Shown: positions 44,948 through 56,050, numbered from the stretch's first letter. The stretch is 64,000 nucleotides of DNA from Dulcicalothrix desertica PCC 7102 (GCF_003991905.1 NZ_RSCL01000023.1:31859-95858); one strand, 5' to 3'. The notes: a model not told the origin generated them from the letters alone. Numbers and translations are program-made.

Positions 44948-46389
44948 CGTGCTGCCTCCACTTTTTTAGCTGGTGTCAAGTTAGGACAAAAATATTCTGG
45001 TTTCTTGAATGCGGGAATTCCTATTGCCAAAAACATGAAAGTGCGACTACATGTAACTGCTGTAAACATACTAACAAGTACTCCTATACTTAAGGTTACA
45101 GCAAAGCCTTTGACTAAACCGGAACCAAAAATAAACAGGAAGAAGCAGGCAATCCAGGTTGTGACATTGCCATCTAAAATACTGGAAAAAGCTCGATAAA
45201 AGCCTGATTCAACAGAACGGTACAAAGTTTTACCTGCCTGCAATTCTTCGCGCGTCCGTTCAAAAATTAAAACGTTGGCATCAACTGCCATCCCAATGCT
45301 GAGAACAAAGCCAGCGATACCAGGTAATGTCATCGTCACCTGTAACAAACCAAAAGCAGCCCACGAAAGTAAAGCGTAAATTATTAATGCAACAGCAGCT
45401 AAGGCACCTGGTAGTCGATAATACACCACCATAAATACTAGTACAAGAGTTAGACCACCAATACCAGCATAAATACTGCTTTGAATACTATCTTTACCTA
45501 ACGTGGCGCCGACGGTGCGGTTTTCGACGATTGCCACAGGAACAGGGAGGGCGCCGCCGCGTAACTGGATACCTAAGCCACTAGCTTCTTGGGCAGTAAA
45601 ATTACCAGTAATTACCGCATTACCTCCGGTAATACCTGTAGCAGCAAATTGGGCGCCGACACTTGGAAAGCTGATAAGTTCATTATCAAGAAAAATACCA
45701 ATACTTCTTCCAGTACCAGCGAGTTCCTTGGTTATTTGGGCAAATAAATCGCCACCTTGTTGATTAAAACTGATTGCGACTTCCCAGGCAGTGCTTTGGG
45801 TAGGTGTACCTTGGGCATCTTTGAGAAATTTACCGCTAAGTGGAGGATTAGTACTTTCAAATAATTCTGCTATAGCTTGATTATTTTTTTGTAAATCTTC
45901 TTCAATTTTAGCGATTGCTGAAGAATCTTTGCCTTTACGTGCCTGGTCAAGCTTTGCCTTTAACTCACTGCGTGAAGCGAAAAACACAGGAAGTTGGGTT
46001 TCTGTACCTGGTTTTTGCTTGCGAAACTCTAACTGAGCAGTTCCACCCAAAACTTTTTCGGCTTGTTCAGGGTCTTTAACACCAGGGAGTTGTACTAAAA
46101 TTTTGTCACTGCCGGCTTGTTGAACTACAGCTTCAGATACACCTAAACCGTTAATGCGTCCTTCAATGATTTTGAGAACGGCTTCCATTTCACGTTCGGT
46201 GATTGTTTTAATTTCTGGTGTAGTCTTGACTTGAATAGTAAGTTGGGAACCTCCTTGTAAATCGAGACCAAGGGGTACACGTAAACCAGGAGTGGCAATC
46301 ACCGCGATGGCGGCAATTACCATAACAATAATTAGGGCTAATAGCGATTGCTGTCTTTGCTGCATACCATAACGGGAGTGCGGACACAC
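44944..46389 (-). CDS. secD: Protein translocase subunit SecD
   Basis: The protein has 481 residues. A membrane helix near the N-terminus ([19 protein letters not shown]) is followed by [18 protein letters not shown], the large P1 periplasmic domain ([19 protein letters not shown]) and a C-terminal six-helix block with [22 protein letters not shown]. It follows pdhB after a repeat-filled gap of 163 bases and leads into secF. Confidence 0.95.
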   Translation of the reverse strand: MCPHSRYGMQQRQQSLLALIIVMVIAAIAVIATPGLRVPLGLDLQGGSQLTIQVKTTPEIKTITEREMEAVLKIIEGRINGLGVSEAVVQQAGSDKILVQLPGVKDPEQAEKVLGGTAQLEFRKQKPGTETQLPVFFASRSELKAKLDQARKGKDSSAIAKIEEDLQKNNQAIAELFESTNPPLSGKFLKDAQGTPTQSTAWEVAISFNQQGGDLFAQITKELAGTGRSIGIFLDNELISFPSVGAQFAATGITGGNAVITGNFTAQEASGLGIQLRGGALPVPVAIVENRTVGATLGKDSIQSSIYAGIGGLTLVLVFMVVYYRLPGALAAVALIIYALLSWAAFGLLQVTMTLPGIAGFVLSIGMAVDANVLIFERTREELQAGKTLYRSVESGFYRAFSSILDGNVTTWIACFFLFIFGSGLVKGFAVTLSIGVLVSMFTAVTCSRTFMFLAIGIPAFKKPEYFCPNLTPAKKVEAAR

Positions 46390-46417
46390 GCTATGATAAC
46401 GCTCTTTTTGTCAGTAA

Positions 46418-46552
46418 TGAGTGCTGAGTGCTGAGTGCTGAGTGCTGAGTGCTGAGTGCTGAGTGCTGAGTACTGAGTACGTAACAACTCCTAACTCCTA
46501 ACTCCTAACTCCTAACTCCTAGCTTTCAACTCAGCACTCAGAACTCAGCACT
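46418..46552. repeat. Heptamer tandem repeats (STRR) between pdhB and secD
   Basis: TGAGTGC is repeated about eight times (46418-46479), followed by about five TAACTCC units (46483-46520) and an inverted, degraded echo (AACTCAGCACT, 46528-46552). Such short tandem repeats are typical of heterocystous cyanobacteria. The two halves are complementary in part and could fold. Confidence 0.9.
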
Positions 46553-47536
46553 TTATACTCTTAGTGTCATCATTTTCTCGACAGCTTCAACAATTTGTTC
46601 AGGTTGCACGATAGTTAAACGTTCTAAGGCGCCATTATAAGGAGTTGGAATATCCTGCGAAGACAGTCGTAGCACTGGTGCATCCAATTCGTCAAACAAG
46701 CGGTCATTAATAGAAGCAGTTAACTCGGCGCCAATACCACCTGTTCGCATACACTCTTCCACAATAATTACACGGTGAGTTTTGCGTATAGAGGCGCCAA
46801 TAGTATCAAAATCTAAGGGTTTGAGCGAAATTAAATCAATAACTTCGGGGTCAAAGCCTTGTTTTTCTATATTTTTCACGGCTTGCATAACATGATGGCG
46901 CATCCGTGAGTACGTTAGTATTGTGACATCTTTACCAGAGCGTACAACTTCAGCTTTATCGAGTGGCAGTACGTACTCTTGTTCGGGTAGGTCTTCTTTT
47001 AAGTTATAAAGCAGTACGTGTTCAAAAAACAGTACTGGGTTATTATCACGAATAGCTGCTTTTAAAAGTCCTTTTGCGTTTTTTGGAGTTGAGCAAGCGA
47101 CAATTTTCAAACCGGGAACAGCTTGAAAGTAAGCTTCGAGACGCTGTGAGTGTTCTGCTCCTAGTTGGCGCCCAACACCACCAGGTCCACGAATTACCAT
47201 TGGGATTTTGAAATTACCACCACTTGTGTAGCGTAACATCCCAGCGTTATTAGAAATTTGGTTGAACGCAAGGAGCAGAAATCCCATGTTCATACCTTCG
47301 ATGATCGGACGTAAACCCGTCATCGCGGCGCCGACTGCGATACCAGTAAAACTGTTTTCAGCAATGGGAGTATCTAGAACACGCAGGTCGCCATACTTTT
47401 TGTACAGGTCTTTTGTTACTTTATAAGAGCCTCCGTAGTGTCCTACATCTTCTCCCAGTACAAATACAGTGTTATCACGCGCCATTTCCTCATCGATGGC
47501 TTCCCGCAGAGCGTTGAAGAATAATGTTTCTGCCAT
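46553..47536 (-). CDS. pdhB: Pyruvate dehydrogenase E1 component, beta subunit
   Basis: With the alpha subunit (not in the window) it decarboxylates pyruvate on thiamine diphosphate. The 327-residue protein has [40 protein letters not shown], the ThDP-contacting Glu in [14 protein letters not shown], and HSQRLEAYF, all family-typical. secD-secF lie downstream in the order seen in other cyanobacteria. Confidence 0.95.
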   Translation of the reverse strand: MAETLFFNALREAIDEEMARDNTVFVLGEDVGHYGGSYKVTKDLYKKYGDLRVLDTPIAENSFTGIAVGAAMTGLRPIIEGMNMGFLLLAFNQISNNAGMLRYTSGGNFKIPMVIRGPGGVGRQLGAEHSQRLEAYFQAVPGLKIVACSTPKNAKGLLKAAIRDNNPVLFFEHVLLYNLKEDLPEQEYVLPLDKAEVVRSGKDVTILTYSRMRHHVMQAVKNIEKQGFDPEVIDLISLKPLDFDTIGASIRKTHRVIIVEECMRTGGIGAELTASINDRLFDELDAPVLRLSSQDIPTPYNGALERLTIVQPEQIVEAVEKMMTLRV

Positions 47537-48210
47537 TAGACCTTAAATACAACTAAAGTTATTTGAATCTTATCGCGCCAGGGGATCAATTACCGTAACA
47601 AATGCATGAATTGTACACTTCTTGTGGATTGTCAAGCAGGCTTGTGGAGCAGGCGTCCTCGCTTACATCATATACCTCTACCTTCCATAACCCACAGATT
47701 TACTGTGATTTACGTCGGATTACTCCGCTTTGTTAACTACTCACAAAAGTGTTTACTGAGAATTTTCTCTCTAAAAAGAGTAAAATAATGCTTTTATTAG
47801 CTGTATAGACGTTTTTTTACATATATCACACGATATTTACATTCTCAATAATTCTCAATAAGTATTCATGTTGGATTAATAGATAAAAGTCTATGATTAT
47901 TGATGTAAAATATGCGTTGCGTTTATCAAGTATAAATCGTAAATTAATTATAACTTATGACTATTAATTTGCATTATGTGCCCCTTCGTAGAAGACTGGT
48001 ATATGAGTGATAGAAATTGGTGCAGGACAGGACAACTATTTCCAGCCCCATTGGAGAGCGCCTACGAATGAACGCCCTGTCTACAGGTTCTCGTGCAACA
48101 CCTGTGCTATAGGGGTTAAGCGCCTCCTTCCTACTTTCTTTAACTCTTTAAAGTTCATTTAGTTCATTTATTGCAATACTCCTCGTCAGAGGAGGTATAA
48201 GGAGGTGTCC
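47537..48210. promoter_or_regulatory. Upstream region of sbtA
   Basis: This 674-base stretch has no gene. It contains a hairpin ACAGGT / ACCTGT (about 48080-48103), a tandem AGTTCATTT pair (about 48151-48169) and, close to the start, two GGAGGT boxes. Low-carbon control of sbtA by CcmR/NdhR or CmpR is known in other cyanobacteria; I could not assign their sites with confidence. Confidence 0.45.
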
Positions 48211-49269
48211 GTGGATTTTTTGTCCTTTTTTTTAATGGACTTCGTTAAGCAGTTGCAGTCCCCAACACTCGGGTTTTTGATTGGTGGTATGATCATTGCC
48301 GCTCTCGGTAGCCAATTGCAAATTCCAGAATCGATTTGTAAGATCATCGTCTTCATGCTGCTCACAAAAATCGGTCTGACCGGTGGTATTGGGATCCGTA
48401 AGTCCAACCTAACGGAGATGGTGTTACCCGCAGCGTTTGCTGTAATGATAGGAATTCTTGTTGTATTCATCGCGCGCTATACGTTGGCCAAGCTGCCGAA
48501 GGTCAAAACCGTGGATGCGATTGCGACCGGGGGTTTGTTTGGTGCCGTGAGTGGCTCTACCATGGCCGCCGCCCTGACACTACTGGAAGAACAAGGCATC
48601 AAATACGAGGCATGGGCTGGCGCACTCTATCCCTTTATGGATATTCCAGCGCTCGTAACTGCGATTGTTGTGGCCAACATTTATCTCAACAAGAAGAAGC
48701 TCCGTGCAGCAGCCTACTCTACCATGCAGGAGTCTTTCGACAAGCAGAAGGATCCTGCGGGTAATCGGGTCAAGATATGGCCGATCATACAGGAAAGCCT
48801 CCAGGGTCCTGCATTATCGGCAATGTTGCTCGGCGTTGCTCTTGGCCTATTCACCAAGCCGGAAAGTGTCTATCAAAGCTTCTACGATCCCCTCTTTCGC
48901 GGACTGCTTTCGATCTTGATGCTGGTCATGGGTATGGAAGCTTGGTCAAGGATTGGCGAACTACGCAAGGTGGCCCAGTGGTACGTCGTGTATAGCGTGG
49001 TGGCACCACTGCTGCATGGGTTCATCGCCTTCGGTCTCGGCATGATTGCTCACTACACCACGGGATTCAGCCTTGGCGGCGTCGTGATTCTGTCCGTCAT
49101 CGCCTCCTCCAGTTCAGACATCTCAGGTCCACCCACGTTGCGAGCTGGTATCCCGTCGGCCAATCCCTCCGCCTACATCGGTGCCTCCACAGCCATCGGT
49201 ACGCCAGTGGCAATCGGCTTGGCAATACCCCTCTTCATCGGGCTTGCCCAGACTCTTGGCGGCGGCTAA
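48211..49269 (+). CDS. sbtA: Sodium-dependent bicarbonate transporter SbtA
   Basis: SbtA imports bicarbonate with Na+ for the carbon-concentrating mechanism. I chose the GTG at 48211 (352 residues) because GGAGG lies five bases upstream and the protein then begins (V)DFLSFFLMDFVKQLQSPTLG, as in known SbtA. Ten-helix features include GGLFGAVSGSTMAAALT, YEAWAGALYPFMDIPALVTA and ASSSSDISGPPTLRAGIPSA, the substrate site. The cytosolic loop near 180-190 is shorter than in Synechocystis. GC content and codon choice (many G/C third positions) differ from neighbours, and no GGCGCC lies in the region. Confidence 0.96.
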   Translation: MDFLSFFLMDFVKQLQSPTLGFLIGGMIIAALGSQLQIPESICKIIVFMLLTKIGLTGGIGIRKSNLTEMVLPAAFAVMIGILVVFIARYTLAKLPKVKTVDAIATGGLFGAVSGSTMAAALTLLEEQGIKYEAWAGALYPFMDIPALVTAIVVANIYLNKKKLRAAAYSTMQESFDKQKDPAGNRVKIWPIIQESLQGPALSAMLLGVALGLFTKPESVYQSFYDPLFRGLLSILMLVMGMEAWSRIGELRKVAQWYVVYSVVAPLLHGFIAFGLGMIAHYTTGFSLGGVVILSVIASSSSDISGPPTLRAGIPSANPSAYIGASTAIGTPVAIGLAIPLFIGLAQTLGGG

Positions 49270-49327
49270 TCCCAGACGGGTCGCGGTCTGCTGAACCAAG
49301 GGAACGCCGATAGACCAAACAAGTTAA

Positions 49328-49687
<360 letters not shown>

Positions 49688-49702
49688 ATAAACAACGCAG
49701 AC

Positions 49703-49735
49703 CCAAAAAGCTGGGGTCATAACCCGGCTTTTTGG
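49703..49735 (+). terminator. Terminator hairpin after sbtB
   Basis: CCAAAAAGC and GCTTTTTGG form a 9-bp stem with an inner GGG/CCC pairing, 15 bases after the sbtB stop. It is the likely end of the sbtAB transcript. Confidence 0.65.
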
Positions 49736-49808
49736 TGGTGACCGTGTTTCGTTTCTGCGCGACATCAGGGGCATCCAATTCCTAAAAATACCTATCTACA
49801 GTTATTAG

Positions 49809-50834
<1,026 letters not shown>

Positions 50835-50857
50835 TTATAATAATCGTAACTAAATAA

Positions 50858-50872
50858 TAATAATCGTTTTCA
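50858..50872 (-). promoter_or_regulatory. Weak Zur-box-like palindrome upstream of hemB
   Basis: On the minus strand TGAAAACGATTATTA agrees with the cyanobacterial Zur pattern TGATAATNATTATCA at 11 of 14 defined positions. It lies 30-44 bases before the hemB start. Confidence 0.3.
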
Positions 50873-50937
50873 TACACTAAATATTATTTTCCCACGTAAG
50901 GTGGGTTAAGCCACCCTACAGTAGCATTACGATGACA

Positions 50938-51327
50938 TTAACAGTCGATTAGTTCAGGAGTTTGGTTGAGAATTTGGCGCCGAATTGAAATGAAATCAAG
51001 ATACTGTGGTGAATTGAGCTTGTCGAGACGAAAAACTCCGACGTTATGACAGTTTTGAAATGCTAGCTTGACACCAAAATAACGCTCAACGGCGCCACGT
51101 ATTGCATCACCACCCATCATTCGCAATAGTTGGGCACGCGCTTGTTCACTTGGTGGTGGTACCGCATGGTTTGCCCACTCTTCTCCTCTGGTAACTTGTT
51201 CTACAAGACCGGATACAACACTCCAAGCGTATGGTAACGATTCTCTGATTGTTTCAACAAACTCTGTCTCGTCAATGTTTCCTGACTGTGCTTGCTCAAG
51301 CAGATGCAAACTTACGTTTAAAGACAT
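50938..51327 (-). CDS. SCO5389-family protein of unknown function
   Basis: The protein has 129 residues: SLNVSLHLLEQAQSGNIDETEFVETIRESLPYAWSVV-type start, then AQLLRMMGGDAIRGAVERYFG and CHNVGVFRLDKL. I recognise this as a small family shared with actinobacteria; its function is unknown. No signal peptide or membrane helix. It sits between hemB and the metallothionein on the same strand, in the metal-related region. A weak Fur/Zur-like sequence (TGAGAATCGTAATCT) lies at 51376-51390 upstream. Confidence 0.7.
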   Translation of the reverse strand: MSLNVSLHLLEQAQSGNIDETEFVETIRESLPYAWSVVSGLVEQVTRGEEWANHAVPPPSEQARAQLLRMMGGDAIRGAVERYFGVKLAFQNCHNVGVFRLDKLNSPQYLDFISIRRQILNQTPELIDC

Positions 51328-51416
51328 TAGTTTTCCTCTGTAATTTTTTGGTACAAGTACCGTATCAATTCACAGTGAGAATCGTAATCTTTATCTAGCT
51401 AGTTGCTGCATTGTCG

Positions 51417-51503
51417 TAAAAAAAAGTAACAATTGCAACGGATGATAAACGGATGTAACGGATAGAAGAATCAACTATCCGTTACATCCGCTTTATCCGT
51501 TGC
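51417..51503 (-). terminator. Long perfect terminator after the metallothionein gene
   Basis: Arms of about 28 bases (51435-51464 and 51476-51503, core CGGATGTAACGGATA / TATCCGTTACATCCG) enclose an 11-base loop. On the minus strand a run of eight T (51418-51425) lies ten bases after the stem. The stem is built from repeated ACGGAT units. Confidence 0.8.
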
Positions 51504-51508
51504 CAGGT

Positions 51509-51676
51509 TTATTTATCGCATTCACAGCCTGTGTGACCGCAACCTTTACCATCTTGATGACCATTTGCACAAGCTTCGCCGCAGTAAGGTTTGTTGTCTT
51601 TCATCACAGCACTGGATAAGGAAACTATGCAAAGGCAAGATTCACAAGCGCATTTCATTTGAGTAACTGTCGTCAT
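51509..51676 (-). CDS. smtA: Metallothionein (SmtA type)
   Basis: The 55-residue protein is rich in Cys and His: MKCACESCLCIV near the start, YCGEACANGH in the middle and GCGHTGCECDK at the end (nine Cys, two His). That is the pattern of the bacterial SmtA family, which buffers zinc and other soft metals. The ATG at 51676 is the first start in frame. A SmtB-type operator lies 47 bases upstream and a strong terminator follows, so it is its own unit. No smtB repressor gene lies in the window. Confidence 0.93.
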   Translation of the reverse strand: MTTVTQMKCACESCLCIVSLSSAVMKDNKPYCGEACANGHQDGKGCGHTGCECDK

Positions 51677-51722
51677 AGCTAGCACCCGTATATGTGGTGT
51701 ACATCTACTATATTACTACAAT

Positions 51723-51736
51723 TGAACAGTTATTCA
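51723..51736 (-). promoter_or_regulatory. SmtB-type operator upstream of smtA
   Basis: TGAACAGTTATTCA matches the core of the SmtB operator described upstream of smtA in Synechococcus (an imperfect TGAA...TTCA palindrome). It lies 47 bases before the start codon, where zinc-sensing repressors of the ArsR/SmtB family would block transcription. Confidence 0.7.
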
Positions 51737-51803
51737 AGTGTGCTACAAAAAAGTTATAGTTTCTTTGGGTTCGGCAATGTGAACATTCTTTGAAATGGCG
51801 CCT

Positions 51804-52562
51804 CTACATCACTTTATTGCCCGCGCGCGTCATCGGTTGAGCGTTAAAGCCTTTATTATTGCCGTAATAAACAATTTTGAAGTCAACTTCATTTGTATTG
51901 GGATTGTAAATTGTATAACTTGCTTGTCCTGGGGTTCTACCGACGTTTCCGACTCCGATAATTTTGCGGGGATGAGCGTTGATGATATGGGGGGAAATTT
52001 GAGTGTCTAGGGTTGTTACAGAGTTGGTTATAGAACCATTGGTAATTTCGTACTCAAAGGTTAAACCGGAACGACCACAAAATAAATTATTTGCTTGCAT
52101 CCGCGTTGCTCGGTCTAACATTATTATTGGTGAAGTTTCTGGTGTTAATGCTTCGCTGACAGAGACTGTAGAACCGTGAATTAACAAGCTATCTAATTCA
52201 AAGAAGCCAAAATCAAGGGTGCTTAACCATCGTACTGTTTGACGAGGTACATATTCCCATAGTTGTTTGACTGTTTCTAAGCCATATTTTTCTATAAGTT
52301 CTGTGGGTGTACCATTTCCTGTTATTGCGTGTAATATTAAGCATTGTTCTTCCCACCATCCTTTACAAACTAGAGGTTCTAGTTCTCCACGACGGGGTTT
52401 ACGCACTCGTTCTACTAATTGTTCTGATTGTAAAGTTGGCCCGACTAAATCACCAATAATATATAGTGCTTCGATGTAACGAGAAAGGCGCCTAATATCT
52501 TCTAACACAGCTTCATATGCTGTAAGGTTTCCTTCAATACCGCTTAAAATAGCCCATTTCAT
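51804..52562 (-). CDS. Metallophosphoesterase-like protein with lost metal ligands
   Basis: The 252-residue protein has the fold's outline (KWAILSGIEGNLTAYEAVL, then IIGDLVGP), but key residues of calcineurin-like phosphoesterases are changed. The first motif reads SGIEGN for SDIHGN, the GNHD motif is missing, the HGSPHS motif reads HGSTVS, and GHTH is replaced by GRSG. So it is likely a pseudoenzyme derived from its neighbour at 52583. The two are 20 bases apart on one strand. The role may be regulatory. Confidence 0.7.
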   Translation of the reverse strand: MKWAILSGIEGNLTAYEAVLEDIRRLSRYIEALYIIGDLVGPTLQSEQLVERVRKPRRGELEPLVCKGWWEEQCLILHAITGNGTPTELIEKYGLETVKQLWEYVPRQTVRWLSTLDFGFFELDSLLIHGSTVSVSEALTPETSPIIMLDRATRMQANNLFCGRSGLTFEYEITNGSITNSVTTLDTQISPHIINAHPRKIIGVGNVGRTPGQASYTIYNPNTNEVDFKIVYYGNNKGFNAQPMTRAGNKVM

Positions 52563-52582
52563 ATGATAATATTACCTTACCT

Positions 52583-53392
52583 TTATCTAGTACAAACATG
52601 TGTAGGGTCATCAGCACGTTCTGCAAATTCTAAACCGCGTGCTAGGCGCCAAGCAAAAATAGCAGGTAAACCACGTTCTATAATTGCGGTGCAAGTTTTT
52701 TGCACATCATAAGTAACTTCGCGCAAGGTGACTCGTTGAGTGTCTGTGTCGTAAATTACATAAGTGGCATTTGGGCGCCCGTGTCGAGGTTCACCCACAG
52801 AACCCGCATTAATAATTTGCTTTAAATTTGTGGTAAAACTGCGTTTTTCTTGTTTTTTATCGTTTACGAGTGAAAAATGTAAGTTTGTAGCATCGAGTTG
52901 ACGGACATATGGGACATGAGTATGACCGCAAAAAAGCACATCGGCGCCTGATGAAAGTACTCGCTCTAATGCAACAAAAGCATCAAGTTCAGGTAGTAAA
53001 TACTCGTGGTTACTGTGGGGACTGCCGTGAACAAAAGCTAAGTTTTCGTAATTTAATGTATGAGGTAATGTTGCTAAAAATTCACGGTTTTCTGGTTTAA
53101 TTTGTTTGTTCGTCCACTCGTGTGCGCGTAGTCCTCTTTTTTCTGCTAGTAATGAAGGATGACTACATTCACAAGCATTCAACCCCTCAACAATATCCTC
53201 ATCCCAACAACCAACGCAGGAAGGAATATTTAGGGAACGAATTTTTTCGACTACTTCGTTGGGGAAAGGGCCATATCCAACTAAATCACCCAGACTAAAA
53301 ATTTTATCGCATGAATGATTATCAATATCGAGCAAAACTGCATCAAGAGCTTCGATATTACCATGAATACATGATATAACTGCTATTTTCAT
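52583..53392 (-). CDS. Metallophosphoesterase (YfcE/MJ0936 type)
   Basis: The 269-residue protein has KIAVISCIHGNIEALDAVL, FSLGDLVGYGPFPNEVV, VGCWDEDIVEGLNACEC, FVHGSPHSNHEYLLPE and VLFCGHTHVPYV. Two ligand positions differ from textbook (Cys for Asp in SDIHGN, and GCWDE for GNHD), but I believe this is a conserved cyanobacterial variant. Its start overlaps the preceding GTPase gene by four bases, so both are translated together. The substrate is unknown; the operon context suggests metal homeostasis. Confidence 0.8.
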   Translation of the reverse strand: MKIAVISCIHGNIEALDAVLLDIDNHSCDKIFSLGDLVGYGPFPNEVVEKIRSLNIPSCVGCWDEDIVEGLNACECSHPSLLAEKRGLRAHEWTNKQIKPENREFLATLPHTLNYENLAFVHGSPHSNHEYLLPELDAFVALERVLSSGADVLFCGHTHVPYVRQLDATNLHFSLVNDKKQEKRSFTTNLKQIINAGSVGEPRHGRPNATYVIYDTDTQRVTLREVTYDVQKTCTAIIERGLPAIFAWRLARGLEFAERADDPTHVCTR

Positions 53393-54192
53393 TCTTCAAT
53401 TCCCTCTGATAATACTTGTTTGACTTGTTCTTGATATTGTTCAATAGCTGCTTCTGACAATAAACAATCTTGCAACGTTTGCCCTAAAGTCACTTCATCA
53501 AGTTTACTTCCTATAACTTCTATACCACTAAAACGCTTGGGTCTTCCTTCTAAGTTGCGCGTTAAATCTAATTCAAATAGACCAGTTGGTGGTAAACCTG
53601 CTACATACTCAGTATAAAGTGACCTACCATCGTTGACATCAAAAATACCTTTAGCACGAGTCACATTTCCATAGGCGCCATTAGTAACTTCATACCAAAA
53701 TTCCACTAAGCTATCTTCGTCAATAACTTCTCCGCTTAGAGGAACTCGCCATATTTGAGTGGAGTTATCTATATATATAGTGTCATGAACTGAGGCGCCG
53801 GATATAATTTCTGATGCCCATTGATGTAAATCAGAATCTTTGTGTTTGAGATAAGGTGGTAAAACGGCAATGGCTTGGTATGGCTGATTATTAGGTAAGA
53901 TTTTAGAGATAGTGGCTAGTTTTAAGTAAAAGCCAATTTCTATATATATTGATAATGCAGAATTTATTTGGTTGAGAAATTCTGCTTCTTCTCCATCATG
54001 AAAGACTTTCACACCAGGACATTCTGATGCGATGTGGGTTTGGTCGATTGGTAGCTTACCTGTACCGGGACTGTAATATAGTGTTTTGTTGTAAGGGTAT
54101 TTGTGGTTGTTAGATGCTAGCTGCTGAAAAATCCAAGTGGTTTTGCCACTACCTAAAGTTCCGGCAACAACTGTAATTTTGGGTGTAGTCAT
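53389..54192 (-). CDS. CobW/COG0523-like GTPase, short form
   Basis: The 267-residue protein begins with a P-loop VVAGTLGSGKTTWIF. It lacks the CxCC zinc motif and the NKxD motif of regular COG0523 proteins, and the middle part (HKDSDLHQWASEIISGA) is divergent. The C-terminal half has a CobW-C-like segment (VTRAKGIFDVNDGRSLY, RFSGIEVIGSKLDE). Such reduced members occur beside full COG0523 genes in zinc-responsive operons of cyanobacteria. Its end overlaps the phosphoesterase start; folE (broken) lies 50 bases upstream. Confidence 0.7.
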   Translation of the reverse strand: MTTPKITVVAGTLGSGKTTWIFQQLASNNHKYPYNKTLYYSPGTGKLPIDQTHIASECPGVKVFHDGEEAEFLNQINSALSIYIEIGFYLKLATISKILPNNQPYQAIAVLPPYLKHKDSDLHQWASEIISGASVHDTIYIDNSTQIWRVPLSGEVIDEDSLVEFWYEVTNGAYGNVTRAKGIFDVNDGRSLYTEYVAGLPPTGLFELDLTRNLEGRPKRFSGIEVIGSKLDEVTLGQTLQDCLLSEAAIEQYQEQVKQVLSEGIEE

Positions 54193-54242
54193 TGAGATTA
54201 ATTATAAGAGTTAAACACAGTTAGTATGCCTGTGCCACATAT

Positions 54243-54884
54243 TTATCTGAAGTTAGAGTTGTGACGAACTAGGTTCATAAACTCTTCTCTTGTACGCGCG
54301 TCTTCAGAGAATACACCTCGCATAGCACTAGTGACAGTCCAAGAACCAGGTTTTTGTACACTACGCATTACCATACACATGTGAGTTGCTTCTACAACTA
54401 CTGCAACACCTTGGGGTTTTAATAAACCTTGCAAAGCATCAGCTATCTGCAAAGTTAACCTTTCTTGCACTTGTAAACGACGCGCGTACATTTCACAAAT
54501 ACGGGCTATTTTCGACAACCCAATCACTTTACCATTGGGAATGTACGCCACATGCGCGCGTCCAATGATAGGTAGTATATGATGTTCGCACGAAGCTCAA
54601 GATGTCAATATCTCTAACCAACACCATCTCGTTTGCATCTTCGCTAAAAACGGCGCCGTTTAGTAGTTCATCCAAAGACTCGTTATAACCTTTGGTTAAA
54701 AACTGTAATGCTTTTACAACTCTTTTAGGAGTGTCTCTCAACCTTCTCTATCAGGGTCTTCTCCCAACCCAAGTAATAAAGTACGTACAGCTTGAAGCAT
54801 TTCTGCCTCTGTAACTTTTGGCTTTTGTTTTGACAAAGCAAGAAGTTCCGCAGAATTAAACTCCGGATGAAATGATAAAGTCAT
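54243..54884 (-). pseudogene. folE: GTP cyclohydrolase I (folE) broken by two frameshifts
   Basis: FolE makes dihydroneopterin triphosphate, first step of folate and queuosine precursors. Reading from ATG 54884, the start (MTLSFHPEFNSAELLALSKQ ... LGLGEDPDREG) meets TGA at 54738-54740 because one T is missing from the codon that should read TTG. The next part (RDTPKRVVKALQFL ... [10 protein letters not shown]) lies in another frame until an extra base at 54593-54594. After it the original frame resumes with [26 protein letters not shown] bases and runs cleanly to the end. The two shifts cancel. The zinc ligands (Cys in SCEHH, Cys in HMCMV) are encoded. All else looks recent, so inactivation is recent or an assembly error. 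Confidence 0.85.
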
Positions 54885-54940
54885 GTCTCTCGTCTGGTTT
54901 ATTACTATAAATGTAGTTTCGACTGCTTAACACTTCTTAA

Positions 54941-55975
54941 TCATATCAGACATTCACGTAAACGAGAATGAATTTTATTCTCGTCAAGATGGCGCCCAAT
55001 AAAGACAAGTTGGTTAGATGGCGTCGTTTTCCACTCATCCGCATTTAAGTTATAACGAGGTCCACTAAGTTGAAAAATATGACGTAAAGGACTATCATCA
55101 AACCAAAGAATACCCTTGGCACGAAATACGTTATCAGGCATTTCCTCAATTAAAAAATGCTCAAATTTATTAACATCAAAGGGTTTATCAACTTGGAACG
55201 ACACCGACACAAACCCATCATTTTCTAAATGGTGCGAGTGATGATGATGGTCATGGTGATGATGCTCATGTTCGTGATGATGATGGTGATGGTCATGATG
55301 GTCATCTTTTGCAAAAACATGCTCGTCATTAGGCGTTAGTTCTACACCTAAAATTAGAGGTAAAGCCACTTTTCCATACTGAGTGCGTAAAATTTTAGCA
55401 GTATCTTTTTTATTACGTATAAAAGTTTCTAGCTCTACCAGCTTATCTTCACTTACCAAATCAGTTTTATTAAGCAAGACAATATCACCGTATGTAATTT
55501 GTTTCAGTGCAGCTTCACTCTCAAAGTGAGTTTTGTCAAAACTTTCAGCATCAACAACAGTAAGTATAGAATCTAAATTAGTTAAATCTCTTAGCTCAGT
55601 TCCTAAAAACGTTAATACAATGGGCAGAGGGTCAGCAACACCAGTAGTCTCAATTACCATATAATCAATACGGTCTTCTCGTTCCAACACTCGATAAACC
55701 GCATCAACCAAACCATCGTTAATAGTACAGCAAATACAACCATTGCTCAGTTCCACCATATCCTCATCCATAGAAACGAGTAACTGGCTATCTATATTAA
55801 TGTCACCAAACTCATTAACCAAAACAGCAACCTTCATATCTTGCTTGTTCTGGAGTATTTGGTTAAGCAGCGTAGTTTTTCCACTGCCCAAAAACCCTGT
55901 AATGATAGTTACAGGCATTCCACGCTTCGGAACCTCAATATTATTATCTAAATTAATTGCAGTCGCACTAGCCAT
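54941..55975 (-). CDS. COG0523 GTPase with His-rich loop (CobW/ZNG type)
   Basis: COG0523 proteins are G3E GTPases thought to deliver metals to target enzymes, many of them induced in zinc shortage. The 344-residue protein has Walker A TGFLGSGKTTLLNQ (about 28-34), the metal motif GCICCT (about 79-84), ETTGVADP, NKTD (about 173) and, after an Asp-His-rich stretch of about 30 residues (about 220-250), the CobW C-terminal domain. The His tract should bind zinc. It is the first gene of a five-gene operon behind a Zur-type palindrome at 56051. Confidence 0.93.
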   Translation of the reverse strand: MASATAINLDNNIEVPKRGMPVTIITGFLGSGKTTLLNQILQNKQDMKVAVLVNEFGDINIDSQLLVSMDEDMVELSNGCICCTINDGLVDAVYRVLEREDRIDYMVIETTGVADPLPIVLTFLGTELRDLTNLDSILTVVDAESFDKTHFESEAALKQITYGDIVLLNKTDLVSEDKLVELETFIRNKKDTAKILRTQYGKVALPLILGVELTPNDEHVFAKDDHHDHHHHHHEHEHHHHDHHHHSHHLENDGFVSVSFQVDKPFDVNKFEHFLIEEMPDNVFRAKGILWFDDSPLRHIFQLSGPRYNLNADEWKTTPSNQLVFIGRHLDENKIHSRLRECLI

Positions 55976-56050
55976 AATCTCTCCTTATATACACATCTCT
56001 AGCAATACTTGCCATATTTGTAACTAAGTACAAAGCTATTATTGCAGGAA

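Noticed and set aside
54529..54741. A separate 70-residue protein between the two folE parts
   Set aside because: Its sequence is the out-of-frame middle of folE, ending in meaningless residues after the second frameshift.
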